A stretch of 64,000 bases of DNA from Alterisphingorhabdus sp051668705 (GCF_051668705.1 NZ_CP196351.1:2170001-2234000); one strand, 5' to 3'. Positions 35,780-45,113 are shown, counted from the first letter of the stretch. Program-made: numbers and translations. The notes: generated by a model not told the origin, from the sequence alone.

Positions 35780-37069
35780 TTAATCACTAAACGGATCGCG
35801 CACCAAAATCGTATCTTCGCGTTCTGGTGAAGTGGAAACCAATGCAACGGGGCATTCGATAAGCTCTTCGATGCGGCGAATATATTTGATGGCAGCAGCG
35901 GGCAAATCAACCCATGAACGGGCGCCCGCTGTTGTTTCGCTCCAGCCCTCATGCTCTTCATAAATCGGCTCAATATTGGCCTGATCAGAAGCATGGGCGG
36001 GCAGATAATCCAGCACCTTGCCATTCAAACGATAGCCGGTGCAGATTTTCACTGTTGCAAATCCATCCAGCACATCGACTTTGGTCAAGGCTATGCCCGT
36101 CACGCCAGAGACAGCGCAGCTTTGCCGCACCAATGTCGCATCAAACCAGCCACAGCGCCGCTGACGGCCGGTCACAGTGCCAAATTCATGGCCGCGTTCA
36201 CCGAGCCGTTGGCCAACATCATCGTTCAACTCGGTGGGAAACGGACCAGAGCCAACCCGTGTTGTATACGCCTTTACAATACCCAGCACAAAGCCAGTAG
36301 CACGCGGGCCAAGACCGCTGCCCCCTGATGCAGTGCCTGAAATCGTGTTGGAGGATGTCACAAAAGGATAGGTGCCGTGATCGACATCAAGTAACACACC
36401 CTGCGCACCTTCAAACAGAATCCGCGCGCCGGCTTTGCGCACCTTGTTCAATTTGCGCCAGGCTGGATAAGCAAAAGGCTCTACAAAGGGCGCGATTTCT
36501 TTTAACTGATCGAGCAAGGCAGCGCGATCAATTGGCGGCGCACCAAAGCCCGCACGCAATGCATCATGGTGCGCGCATAGTCGGTCCAGCTGCGCTTCTA
36601 GATCATCCAGATGTGCCAGATCGCATACCCGTATCGCGCGGCGTCCTACTTTATCTTCATAGGCCGGGCCAATACCGCGCCTTGTCGTGCCAATCTTACC
36701 CGATCCGCTTGCGTCTTCGCGCAGACCATCCAGGTCGCCATGAAGTGGCAATATCAATGCGCAATTGTCGGCGATGATCAGTTTCTCCGGTGTAATCTCA
36801 ACACCCTGATCGCGCAATTTTTCCACCTCGCTTTTCAGCGCCCATAGGTCCAGTACAACGCCATTGCCAATAACCGATAAGGTTCCACTGACAATACCTG
36901 ATGGCAGCAGCGACAGCTTATAGACATTGCCATCAATGACCAGTGTATGCCCCGCATTATGTCCACCTTGAAAACGCACAACCACGTCCGCACGTTCGGC
37001 GAGCCAATCGACAATCTTGCCTTTGCCTTCATCGCCCCATTGCGCACCGATTACTGTTACATTGGCCAT
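35780..37069 (-). CDS. purA: adenylosuccinate synthetase
   Basis: A 429-residue enzyme joining IMP and aspartate with GTP in AMP synthesis. The start MANVTVIGAQWGDEGKGKIV is canonical and contains the GTP-binding GDEGKGK and the catalytic Asp. Further motifs are FQGGHNAGHTL (about residues 34-44), GIGPAYEDKVGRRAIRV (about 129-145) and FEGAQGVLLDVDHGTYPFVT (about 219-238). It is transcribed leftward after hisZ in the serC-serA-hisZ-purA run, with about 130 bases before it. Confidence 0.97.
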   Translation of the reverse strand: MANVTVIGAQWGDEGKGKIVDWLAERADVVVRFQGGHNAGHTLVIDGNVYKLSLLPSGIVSGTLSVIGNGVVLDLWALKSEVEKLRDQGVEITPEKLIIADNCALILPLHGDLDGLREDASGSGKIGTTRRGIGPAYEDKVGRRAIRVCDLAHLDDLEAQLDRLCAHHDALRAGFGAPPIDRAALLDQLKEIAPFVEPFAYPAWRKLNKVRKAGARILFEGAQGVLLDVDHGTYPFVTSSNTISGTASGGSGLGPRATGFVLGIVKAYTTRVGSGPFPTELNDDVGQRLGERGHEFGTVTGRQRRCGWFDATLVRQSCAVSGVTGIALTKVDVLDGFATVKICTGYRLNGKVLDYLPAHASDQANIEPIYEEHEGWSETTAGARSWVDLPAAAIKYIRRIEELIECPVALVSTSPEREDTILVRDPFSD

Positions 37070-37202
37070 GAACTGTCCTTTGGTTTTTATGAAAGCAGAT
37101 TCGCTTGACGAACTTGCACAAACGCGACGCTTTTAGGCCCGTCCACTATACAGGTCCAGCATAGAAAAAGCGCTATCACCGATTAAAGTGAAAACAGAAA
37201 TA

Positions 37203-38312
37203 TCAAATGCAGGTCGGCCCATTTTCATCTAAGATATGCGTGCAGCCTAATGCTTTTGCATCATCTTTTGCATCCAGCGCCGCCAATGTATACCAGCCCT
37301 GCGCACGTAACTCTCTTGCTCGCTGATAATCGTGATCAAGAGGCAGAAAAACGCGCCCTAATCTTTCAGAACCTTCACTTGTCTTCACCAATCGGTCTGC
37401 ATAGAGCGTAAAGCCGGTGGCAACCTCTTGTGCATCTTCACCCGCGGAAATCGCATAGGTGCCGCCCCTGCCTAGAACTTCAGGATATCCATCAGCATAA
37501 AGCGAAAAGCCGAACCAGCTTTGATATTCGAACCCATGCCGCTCACTCGGGTCGAGCGTCACTCTAATATCTTTGCCCAGCGGCGCAGCAATGGCTTCCA
37601 ATGCGCTGATGCGGCTTGCCAACGCGCCGCCAGCATCAATCGCGCGCAATTTCTGCAACGCACTGTCCAGCGGGCCCATGGCGTAAAGCAGCGGGATATA
37701 GGCATCGGCTTGCAATGCTTTCAGCCCACCTGCATCTTTGGTGTCTAGCTCACGGCGAACGGCGATAATCTCTTCCTCGTTCAACGGAAAAGCCTTTTCC
37801 GCCAGAGTATCTACCAGATCCGGCAAGGTAAAATCGACGGTAATCTGCCGCGCGCCCGCAGATTGCAAAGCCTCCACGGCAAGGCCGACAATCTCAATCG
37901 CAGCAGCGACACTGTCATTGCCGATAAGTTCAGCACCAATTTGCATACGCTCACGCTCAGGGTGCAGCTCACCTGCGCGTAATGTTACCACTGGCCCTGC
38001 ATAAGAAAGACGCAGCGGACGCGGTGCATTGGACAGCCTTGTTGTTGCAATGCGGCCGACCTGAACAGTCATATCCGAACGCAGCGCCAATGTGCGCAGC
38101 GAGATCGGGTCAACCGCGCGCAGCATCCGATCCTTGGCATAGCCTTTGGTGCGATGCGCCAATGATCCTTCAAATTCAATCAATGGCGGCGCAACACGCT
38201 CATAGCCGTGGCTTGCAAAAATGGTGAAATAGCGTTGCAGCAGTTCGGCCATGGCCTCTGCCTGCGGCATCAACCTGTCTTGCAGGCCTTCAGGGAGGAG
38301 ATCGGGATTCAT
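37203..38312 (-). CDS. hisZ: ATP phosphoribosyltransferase regulatory subunit
   Basis: A 369-residue class II tRNA-synthetase-like protein without catalytic synthetase function. HisZ binds short-form HisG and makes it histidine-sensitive. The start LLPEGLQDRLMPQAEAMAEL and the motif-2-like MTVQVGRIATTRL (about residues 80-92) are visible. YAGPVVTLRAGELHPERERM (about 104-123) continues the fold. It lies 42 bases downstream of serA in the same direction. A histidyl-tRNA synthetase is excluded by its short length and divergent C-terminus. Confidence 0.9.
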   Translation of the reverse strand: MNPDLLPEGLQDRLMPQAEAMAELLQRYFTIFASHGYERVAPPLIEFEGSLAHRTKGYAKDRMLRAVDPISLRTLALRSDMTVQVGRIATTRLSNAPRPLRLSYAGPVVTLRAGELHPERERMQIGAELIGNDSVAAAIEIVGLAVEALQSAGARQITVDFTLPDLVDTLAEKAFPLNEEEIIAVRRELDTKDAGGLKALQADAYIPLLYAMGPLDSALQKLRAIDAGGALASRISALEAIAAPLGKDIRVTLDPSERHGFEYQSWFGFSLYADGYPEVLGRGGTYAISAGEDAQEVATGFTLYADRLVKTSEGSERLGRVFLPLDHDYQRARELRAQGWYTLAALDAKDDAKALGCTHILDENGPTCI

Positions 38313-38354
38313 GCTGATCCCTTACTCCCCCCATATGACAAAAAGCAATTGGCT

Positions 38355-39941
38355 TTAGGCAAAATTCAGTGCTTTGACGTCACGTACGCCGGGCAGTTGA
38401 CAAACTTTCCACAAAACCGGCTCTTCTACCGGGCTATCAAGTGACAAAAGCAGTACGGCATCGCCGCCTGGACCATCATTACGGCGGCCAAGGTGGAAAG
38501 TGCCAATATTGACGCTGGCCTCACCCAGGGTGGAGCCCAAACGACCAATAAAGCCCGGCTCATCCCGGTTGACGATATAGAGCATAGGCCCGCGCAAATC
38601 GGCTTCAATTTTTACACCGAAAATATCGACCAGACGTGGATTGGCATTGCCAAACAATGTGCCGGTCACTGACTTTTCACCATCTTCCAGCTTCAATGCA
38701 ACGCGGACCAGCGTGTGATAATCGCCTTCGCGGTCACGGCGCACTTCGCGTACATCAAGACCGCGATCCTTTGCCAGAAATGGCGCGTTGACCATATTAA
38801 CGGTGTCGCTATAGGCGCGCATCAAACCGGCCAGAACTGCTGCGGTGATTGGTTTCTGGTCGAGTTCCGCTGCCGCGCCCTCTACCTCAACCGATACGCC
38901 TTTAATCTTATTGCCCAATAATTGCCCGGCAATCGTGCCCAATTGGGTGGCCAGCAGCATATAAGGTTTCAACTTCGGTGCCTGTTCCGCAGAAAGGCTA
39001 GGCATATTCAGCGCGTTGGTCACGCCGCCCTTCACCAGATAATCTGCCATTTGTTCGGCCACTTGCAGAGCAACATTGACCTGCGCCTCATTGGTGGATG
39101 CCCCCAGATGCGGCGTACAGATCAGGCCTTCTGTGCCGAAAAGTGCGTTTTCCTTTGCCGGTTCCTGCGCAAACACATCCAATGCAGCGCCTGCGACCTG
39201 ACCTGATTCAAGCGCGACTTTCAAAGCCGCTTCGTCGATCAAGCCGCCACGCGCACAATTGATAATCCGCACACCCGGCTTCACCTTACCCAGCGCTTCA
39301 GCATCCAAGATATTGCGGGTCTGATCCGTTAGCGGTGTATGCAAGGTTATGAAATCGGCACGGCCCAGCAACTCATCCAGCGTTACCTTTTCAATGCCCA
39401 GTTCAACTGCACGCTCCGGCGTCAAAAACGGGTCAAATGCAATGACCTTCATTTTCAGACCCAAAGCACGGTCAGCAACGATCGACCCGATATTGCCGGC
39501 CCCGATCAATCCCAATGTTTTGCTGGTCAGCTCAACACCCATGAATTTTGATTTTTCCCACTTGCCCTGCTGTGTTGACAAGTCGGCCTGTGGCAGCTGT
39601 CTGGCCAGAGCGAACATCATCGCAATGGCATGTTCCGCAGTGGTGATGGAGTTACCAAAGGGTGTGTTCATAACCACTACGCCCTTGGCAGAGGCCGCCG
39701 GAATATCGACATTGTCAACGCCGATACCAGCGCGGCCAATAACCTTCAACTTGGTTGCTGCTTCCAATAGCTCTGCCGTTACTGTGGTCGACGAGCGGAT
39801 GGCAAGACCATCATAATTGCCAATAATGTCTTTCAATTCTTCGGGTGTCTGACCTGTGATAACATCAACCTCACAGCCATTTTCACGGAAAATATCGGCG
39901 GCACGAGGGTTCATTTTGTCAGAAATCAATACTTTAGGCAT
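38355..39941 (-). CDS. serA: D-3-phosphoglycerate dehydrogenase
   Basis: A 528-residue long-form enzyme: the catalytic D-isomer dehydrogenase domain, a Rossmann domain (LGLIGAGNIGSIVADRAL, about residues 143-160), an intervening (ASB) domain (about 320-450) and a C-terminal ACT domain (YIVNRDEPGFIGRLGSTLGE, about 455-474). Catalytic His is in ICTPHLGAST (about 277-286). It makes 3-phosphohydroxypyruvate, the first step of serine synthesis. It lies about 140 bases downstream of serC, and the ACT domain suggests serine feedback control. Confidence 0.97.
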   Translation of the reverse strand: MPKVLISDKMNPRAADIFRENGCEVDVITGQTPEELKDIIGNYDGLAIRSSTTVTAELLEAATKLKVIGRAGIGVDNVDIPAASAKGVVVMNTPFGNSITTAEHAIAMMFALARQLPQADLSTQQGKWEKSKFMGVELTSKTLGLIGAGNIGSIVADRALGLKMKVIAFDPFLTPERAVELGIEKVTLDELLGRADFITLHTPLTDQTRNILDAEALGKVKPGVRIINCARGGLIDEAALKVALESGQVAGAALDVFAQEPAKENALFGTEGLICTPHLGASTNEAQVNVALQVAEQMADYLVKGGVTNALNMPSLSAEQAPKLKPYMLLATQLGTIAGQLLGNKIKGVSVEVEGAAAELDQKPITAAVLAGLMRAYSDTVNMVNAPFLAKDRGLDVREVRRDREGDYHTLVRVALKLEDGEKSVTGTLFGNANPRLVDIFGVKIEADLRGPMLYIVNRDEPGFIGRLGSTLGEASVNIGTFHLGRRNDGPGGDAVLLLSLDSPVEEPVLWKVCQLPGVRDVKALNFA

Positions 39942-40078
39942 AGGTAATCCTTTCGGGAGAGTCCTTTAGGAAGTGTCGTCACCCTGAACATTTTTCAGAA
40001 TCTCACGCATGACGACCAATATTGGTGCGAATGTGCGTGAGATATCGGCCTGCGCCGAACTGACGATAACGTGACTTA

Positions 40079-40114
40079 GGAAAGTTAGGCGGAAAATTCG
40101 GCGGAAAATTCGGC
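40079..40114. repeat. three 12-base tandem repeats across the serC stop
   Basis: The unit GGAAAATTCGGC occurs at 40091-40102 and 40103-40114. A diverged copy GGAAAGTTAGGC lies at 40079-40090 (2 mismatches). On the coding (minus) strand the two clean copies encode the AEFS repeats at the SerC C-terminus. In the diverged copy a GAA codon is TAA, forming the stop. It looks like slippage that lengthened the tail. Confidence 0.85.
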
Positions 40115-41272
40115 CTGGACCTTGGCATAGGCCCATTCAATCCATGGCAGCAGGCGTGCAATATCCTCTGCATCGACTGTTGAACCACACCAGATACGCA
40201 GCGAAGGCGGTGCATCGCGATAACCGTTAAAGTCATAGCCGATATGCAGTTCTTCGAGCATCGCCGTAATACGCTTCGGCACAACGGCTTTCACCTCGTC
40301 GCTTTGCGCATCATACCATTCACCCTGAAACACCATGCAGATGCCGGTATTGGTCCATTTTGCAGGGTCACTGACCATATTGCGCAGCCAAGGCGTTACT
40401 GCAATCCAATCATGGACGATTTTGGCATTGGCATCCGCACGATCATGCAGAGCTTTCAAACCACCAATAGACTCTGCCCATTCCAGAGCAGCGATATAAT
40501 CTTCGGTTGCCAGCAATGACGGCGTGTTGATCGTCGCGCCTTCAAAGATTGCACGGTTCAGCTTATCGCCCTTTTTCAGGCGGAAGAGCTTTGGCAAAGG
40601 CCATTCAGGATCATAGCTTTCAATGCGTTCAACAGCACGCGGCGACAGGATAAGCATGCCATGCGCAGCTTCGGAACCCATGACTTTCTGCCAGCTAAAT
40701 GTCGTCGCGTCGAGCTTTGACCAATCCATAGGCTGCGCAAAAACCGCGCTGGTCGCGTCATTGATGGTGACACCCGTGCGATCATCAGCGATCCAATCAG
40801 TATCGGGAATTTTCGCGCCCGAAGTCGTGCCATTATAGGTAAAGACGACATCATCGCCCTTATCAATCTGGCTAAGATCGGGGATTTCACCATAATCGGC
40901 GTTAAGAACAGTCAGGTCTTTCAGCTTAAGCTGTTTGACCGCATCCTGTATCCAAACATTGCCGAAACTTTCCCATGCGGCAACGGTTGCAGGGCGAGAA
41001 CCGAGCATCGTCCACATCGCACATTCCAGCGCGCCAGTGTCGGAACCGGGCATAATGCCAATCAGATAATCATCAGGAATGCCGAGAATTTTGCGGCTCA
41101 AATCGATTGCATATTTGAGACGCGCCTTGCCCGTTTTGGAGCGGTGGGAACGTCCTAATGCTTCAGTTTTCAGGGTATCCGCTGACCAGCCGGGGAATTT
41201 GGCCGTAGGGCCAGATGAAAAAAATGGTCGTGCAGGGCGAAGCGTCGGCTCCGCCGGTATTGAGTTACTCAT
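40085..41272 (-). CDS. serC: phosphoserine aminotransferase
   Basis: A 395-residue PLP enzyme converting phosphohydroxypyruvate to phosphoserine. The start region RPARPFFSSGPTAKFPGW is typical of the alphaproteobacterial subgroup, followed by LGRSHRSKTGKARLKY. The PLP lysine is likely in TTFSWQKVMGSEAAHGML (about residues 192-209). The C-terminus ends in an AEFSAEFSA repeat produced by tandem duplication (see the repeat at 40079-40114). A structured leader lies before the start, and serA follows in the same direction. Confidence 0.95.
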   Translation of the reverse strand: MSNSIPAEPTLRPARPFFSSGPTAKFPGWSADTLKTEALGRSHRSKTGKARLKYAIDLSRKILGIPDDYLIGIMPGSDTGALECAMWTMLGSRPATVAAWESFGNVWIQDAVKQLKLKDLTVLNADYGEIPDLSQIDKGDDVVFTYNGTTSGAKIPDTDWIADDRTGVTINDATSAVFAQPMDWSKLDATTFSWQKVMGSEAAHGMLILSPRAVERIESYDPEWPLPKLFRLKKGDKLNRAIFEGATINTPSLLATEDYIAALEWAESIGGLKALHDRADANAKIVHDWIAVTPWLRNMVSDPAKWTNTGICMVFQGEWYDAQSDEVKAVVPKRITAMLEELHIGYDFNGYRDAPPSLRIWCGSTVDAEDIARLLPWIEWAYAKVQAEFSAEFSA

Positions 41273-41350
41273 GATATTCTCTCCTTACAGAGAGCTCGCG
41301 CGGCGTTGGGACCGCGTGGCCCGTCGCCGCAAATAGGGACGGGCGTACGC
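41273..41350 (-). ncRNA. serC leader RNA element
   Basis: On the minus strand the region just before serC folds into three hairpins. GCCCGTC pairs with GACGGGC (7 pairs). CGCGG pairs with CCGCG across an 8-base loop. CTCTC pairs with GAGAG around TGTAAG, so the last stem includes the serC Shine-Dalgarno (AAGGAGAG). A conserved serC leader upstream of serC-serA in alphaproteobacteria is established knowledge. The hairpin covering the ribosome-binding site suggests translational control by an unknown signal. Assignment rests on position and folding by eye. Confidence 0.7.
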
Positions 41351-41424
41351 AACTGCAAGAAGAATATTTCAAACTCCGGCTAAATGGACGTAAATAAACG
41401 CCTAATTCTTGAGCCTATAAGAAA

Positions 41425-41748
41425 TTATTGTTCAGCCTTGCGGAAAATAACCTTGCCACCACGCTTTGTAACCAACAGTTTTTCGAAGGTTATAGGATGG
41501 AAATATGCCTCAACCCGATCACCTTGCGGCGTGGTGCCGTAAACTTCATAACAGCCGCCATCGACCTTTGATTTACGGACAGACCAGCCATCTTTTTTCA
41601 GCTTTTCTTCCAGCGCATCGCGGCTTTTCCAACCTGATTCTGGCCCGGCTTCGCATTTCAGCTTACCGCTAGCAGAGGCCGATTCGGGCATGGCTGTGCT
41701 CATTGCGGTCGCTGCGGCAATAGCCAGCATAGCTTCGGTAAATTTCAT
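41425..41748 (-). CDS. small exported PepSY-like protein
   Basis: A 107-residue protein with a signal peptide (cleavage near ASASA, about residue 27) and one compact domain. The domain SRDALEEKLKKDGWSVRKSKVDGG, described here as SRDALEEKLKKDGW then VRKSKVDGGCYEVYG, has the helix-strand pattern of PepSY domains, which bind or inhibit secreted peptidases. Two cysteines (in LKCEAG and GGCYEV) may form a disulfide. No peptidase is next to it. It lies about 150 bases upstream of the serC leader and points the same way. Confidence 0.75.
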   Translation of the reverse strand: MKFTEAMLAIAAATAMSTAMPESASASGKLKCEAGPESGWKSRDALEEKLKKDGWSVRKSKVDGGCYEVYGTTPQGDRVEAYFHPITFEKLLVTKRGGKVIFRKAEQ

Positions 41749-41813
41749 GATATTACCCTTCTTCTCAATATCCTCACCAAAGATGTAGTGACGAAATCAT
41801 CATGTTAAAGTGT

Positions 41814-42443
41814 TTAATCGCTTGCAGCGGATGAACCCGTATTGAACCGAGATTTTTTCCATTCTATGCTAATGCGAATAATTTGCAAGAGTAAAAGTGG
41901 TGCAAAGTGGATGATCGCCCCAATCCACTCTCCATCGACATATACCCAATGCACGGCGATCAATAAGGCCGCAACATACACGCCTTGCTGCAACCGTTTC
42001 CAGTTGCGCTTCATAAGGCGCTGCGCAGCATTGTTGCTTGTGACAGCCATGGCCACAAAAATAATCAGAGCCAGATAACCAGTCCAGATAGAGAATTGCG
42101 CAGCATCTTCCAGAACATAACGCCAGACACCATTGAACAGCTCCAAATCGATACAATACACATATAGATGCAAAAGCCCGTAACCCGCCGCAGCCACGCC
42201 AATATAGCGCCGTCTGGCCAATAACCACATGACCCAGCTCTTTGTGCCAAATATGGCTTTTAACGGACTTATCGCCATGGCCAATAGCATTAGCCGCACC
42301 GACATTTCACCAGTGCCATGCTCTAGCGAAAATGCGACAGACGCATCAAAACCGCTATTGATCAATTTCCCCATTTGGAAAATGGCAGGCACCGACAATA
42401 TCAGCCAAAACACATAGATATTGTTCACAATTGCCCGCATCAT
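41814..42443 (-). CDS. MsrQ/YedZ-like haem-binding membrane protein (ferric reductase-like domain)
   Basis: A 209-residue protein with about six membrane helices and the ferric-reductase transmembrane domain. Haem-ligand histidines are likely in YGLLHLYVYCID (about residues 89-100) and LLIAVHWVYVDGEW (about 155-168). MsrQ passes electrons to the periplasmic methionine-sulfoxide reductase MsrP. No msrP gene is adjacent here, so it may serve another partner or a distant msrP. It is divergent from the extensin-like gene. Confidence 0.8.
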   Translation of the reverse strand: MMRAIVNNIYVFWLILSVPAIFQMGKLINSGFDASVAFSLEHGTGEMSVRLMLLAMAISPLKAIFGTKSWVMWLLARRRYIGVAAAGYGLLHLYVYCIDLELFNGVWRYVLEDAAQFSIWTGYLALIIFVAMAVTSNNAAQRLMKRNWKRLQQGVYVAALLIAVHWVYVDGEWIGAIIHFAPLLLLQIIRISIEWKKSRFNTGSSAASD

Positions 42444-42542
42444 TTATCCCTAAAGATCACCATATATTGCGCCCAACCGGTCCATTTATCAGTTGTTAAC
42501 CATAGACGCTCGGCATCTGTTAAGCATGTTGTGACTATAGCA

Positions 42543-43307
42543 ATGGCTATGCAGACGCAATCAACAACCGCTTTGGCACTTAGCCCACCAGCCCGCTTGA
42601 AAAAAGCGGCAATAACCGCCCTTACCAGCTTGGCATTGTCCGCATGCAGCGCTTTGCCGCAAATCGGTTCCAGGGGTGATGCTCCATCGCGTCCGGCCAG
42701 TACGAGCGCGCCATCATCAACAGCTTCAGCCGCAACTATACGCGCCGATGGGCCTTTGCGCGGTTGCCATGCCGATCTGCAAAAATCGGCAGCCAATTTC
42801 ACACCTTTGCCTGATCGCTATTTGGGCAAAGGGTGCAGCCAATTGGGCACGGTTAAGCTGGCCAGCCTTGACCTGTCACGCGCTAATGATGGTGCTGGCA
42901 CGTTACAGATAGGCAATTTGGGGCCTGTGACTTGCCCCATGGCGCAGCGCTTTACCCGCTGGTCGCAATATGCCGTTGCCCGCGCCGCGCGGCAAATGTT
43001 GGGCAGCGAATTGGTACGCATCGAAACCTATGGCAGTTATAATTGCCGCAATGTCGCAGGCACAGGCAAACGGTCAGAACATGCCCATGCCAATGCCATT
43101 GATGTTTCCGGTTTTGTGCTGGCCGATGGCCGCCGTATCACCGTGCAAAAAGGCTGGAATGGCAGCCGTGCAGAACGCGCCTTTTTAAGAGCCATCCACA
43201 AAAGTGCTTGTCGGCGCTTTGGCACCGTGCTCGGCCCGGAATTCAATGCTGCGCATGGGGACCATTTCCATCTTGATCTGGCCGATAATAATGAATTTTG
43301 TCGCTAA
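42543..43307 (+). CDS. extensin-like family lipoprotein
   Basis: About 254 residues from the ATG at 42543 (42549 also possible); a longer frame to 42375 would overlap the divergent gene. The N-terminus has a lipobox-like LALSAC. The C-terminal extensin-like domain has paired cysteines (GCSQLG, VTCPMAQ, NCRNV, SACRRF, EFCR). The motif EHAHANAIDVSGFVL (about residues 178-192) with HGDHFHLDLA near the end looks like a D-Ala-D-Ala carboxypeptidase-type zinc site. It may act on peptidoglycan; direct evidence is absent. Confidence 0.83.
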   Translation: MAMQTQSTTALALSPPARLKKAAITALTSLALSACSALPQIGSRGDAPSRPASTSAPSSTASAATIRADGPLRGCHADLQKSAANFTPLPDRYLGKGCSQLGTVKLASLDLSRANDGAGTLQIGNLGPVTCPMAQRFTRWSQYAVARAARQMLGSELVRIETYGSYNCRNVAGTGKRSEHAHANAIDVSGFVLADGRRITVQKGWNGSRAERAFLRAIHKSACRRFGTVLGPEFNAAHGDHFHLDLADNNEFCR

Positions 43308-43370
43308 AAGACGAATGTTCCTCTGCAAATTGCGTTGATGACCGCGTCAATGGCGTCTAGGTCATAGTCC

Positions 43371-44237
43371 ATGACCAAAAAAGATATTAATGAACGGCGC
43401 TTCCGCCGTGCCGCCGAAGACGCCAAAACCGCTGAACAGGCTCTTATAACCCCGCAGACCAGTGATCCAGCCTATAAGCTGGCCTATCGTGACACCGATT
43501 TTCTGTTGCGCGAAGAACTGCGCCCAGTGCGTTTCCAGCTCGAACTGCTCAAACCTGAAATGCTGTTGGATGAAGCCAATATCGGCTCTACCTTTGTGAT
43601 GTATGGCTCTGCCAGAATTCCCGAACCATCCAAGGCGCAAGAAAAAATTGATTCTGCCAAAACTCCGCAGGAAAAGCGCATCGCGGAAAATCTGGCAGCG
43701 AAATCCAAATATTATGAAGAGGCCCGCAAACTGGCGCATATCGCCAGTAATTGCGAGCAGACCGAAGATGGGAAAAGGCAATTTGTCGTCTGTTCTGGTG
43801 GCGGTCCGTCCATTATGGAAGCGGCCAATCGGGGCGCGCATGAGGCAGGCAAGGAGTCTATCGGCCTGAATATCGTGCTGCCGCATGAGCAAGCGCCTAA
43901 TGAATATGTTACGCCGCACCTCTCCTTCCAGTTCCACTATTTCGCATTGCGCAAGATGCACTTCCTGCTGCGCGCGCGAGCTATTGCTGTATTTCCGGGT
44001 GGCTTCGGCACATTTGACGAATTTTTTGAACTGCTAACGCTTATTCAAACTGGCAAGATGGAGCCTGTGCCCATCCTGCTCTACGGCAAAGACTTTTGGA
44101 CAAAAGTGGTCGATCTGGAAGCCTTGGCCGATGAAGGCACGGTTTCTCATAAAGACCTTGATCTGTTCACCATGGTGGAAACAGCCGAAGAAGGCTGGGA
44201 CATTGTTCGCGATTATTATGAATTGGATTGCGACTGA
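43371..44237 (+). CDS. LOG family (lysine decarboxylase-like) protein
   Basis: A 288-residue Rossmann-fold protein of the LOG/TIGR00730 type. The motif VCSGGGPSIMEAANRGAHEAG (split: VCSGGGPSIME, AANRGAHEAG; about residues 143-163) and FPGGFGTFDEFFE (about 208-220, the PGGxGTxxE motif) are clear. Known members are phosphoribohydrolases that act on cytokinin-type nucleotides or AMP. The old name lysine decarboxylase is misleading. An N-terminal extension of about 75 residues precedes the core, the long form common in proteobacteria. Confidence 0.9.
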   Translation: MTKKDINERRFRRAAEDAKTAEQALITPQTSDPAYKLAYRDTDFLLREELRPVRFQLELLKPEMLLDEANIGSTFVMYGSARIPEPSKAQEKIDSAKTPQEKRIAENLAAKSKYYEEARKLAHIASNCEQTEDGKRQFVVCSGGGPSIMEAANRGAHEAGKESIGLNIVLPHEQAPNEYVTPHLSFQFHYFALRKMHFLLRARAIAVFPGGFGTFDEFFELLTLIQTGKMEPVPILLYGKDFWTKVVDLEALADEGTVSHKDLDLFTMVETAEEGWDIVRDYYELDCD

Positions 44238-44279
44238 ACCTCTGAATGGCGCAATGGCATAGTGGCGGGCGGGTTCGGT

Positions 44280-45113
44280 TTAGCCGAATTCTTCCGCCAT
44301 TTCGGCACTGCGTCTGGCCGCAGCAGCTATTGTCGCCTGCACCAGCGTTTCCAGCGCATTTTTGTCATCAAGAACGTCCAATCCGGCCTGTGTTGTGCCG
44401 CCCGGACTGGCCACTTGGCGCGCTAGCTCACCCGGTGAAAATTCCGATTGTTCAGCCAGCTGCGCCGATGCGCGAACCATGGCCAAAGCGAAATGTTTCG
44501 CTTGCTCTGCATCCAGTCCCTGCTCTGCACCGGCCGATGACAAAGCATCAATAAAGCGAAACAAAAATGCCGGACCAGAACCTGCCAATGCTGTCGCCAA
44601 ATGCATATGCACTTCTTCATCAAGCCACTCAGCACTGCCAAACATCTTGGTCAATTGCTCGACCTTGTGATGCGCAGCGCGTACAAAATCATTCGCCGCG
44701 ACAGGTGCATAAAGTGAAGAAACCGACTGACCAATGCGCACAGCCATATTGGGCATCAGCCGGATAATAGCGCCAGCTTCGGGAAACCGATCCACCAAAG
44801 TCGCATGTTTCACACCGGCCAGTATCGACACCAATATTGTCTTTGCGTTTAATCTGCCTGCCAAAAGAGGAGCAGCATCACCCAGTTTTTGCGGTTTCAC
44901 TGCCAAAATGACCAGATCAATCGATGATAGATGATCCGGCACATGGTCATAAACCGTAATACCGCCCGGCCCTGTCTCAAGATATGGGTCAACAATGGTC
45001 ACATTTGCCGGATCAAGTCCGCTGGCCAACCAGCCAGTGAGCATGCCGCCGCCCATATTGCCGCAACCGATAAAGACGATATTTTGCGGAAAAAGAGAGG
45101 CGGGATTGCTCAT
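44280..45113 (-). CDS. proC: pyrroline-5-carboxylate reductase
   Basis: A 277-residue NAD(P)H enzyme for the last step of proline synthesis. The Rossmann motif IVFIGCGNMGGGMLTGWL begins at residue 12. AVKPQKLGDAAPLL (about 72-85) and IIRLMPNMAVRIGQSVSSLY (about 117-136) are family motifs, and the C-terminal signature VASPGGTTQAGLDVLD (about 234-249) is complete. It is 34 bases downstream of the YbjN-domain gene, so both are likely co-transcribed leftward. Confidence 0.96.
   Translation of the reverse strand: MSNPASLFPQNIVFIGCGNMGGGMLTGWLASGLDPANVTIVDPYLETGPGGITVYDHVPDHLSSIDLVILAVKPQKLGDAAPLLAGRLNAKTILVSILAGVKHATLVDRFPEAGAIIRLMPNMAVRIGQSVSSLYAPVAANDFVRAAHHKVEQLTKMFGSAEWLDEEVHMHLATALAGSGPAFLFRFIDALSSAGAEQGLDAEQAKHFALAMVRASAQLAEQSEFSPGELARQVASPGGTTQAGLDVLDDKNALETLVQATIAAAARRSAEMAEEFG

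Noticed and set aside
42375..42542. Upstream extension of the extensin-like gene
   Set aside because: It would overlap the divergent MsrQ gene and adds 56 residues without a domain. The lipobox supports starting at 42543.
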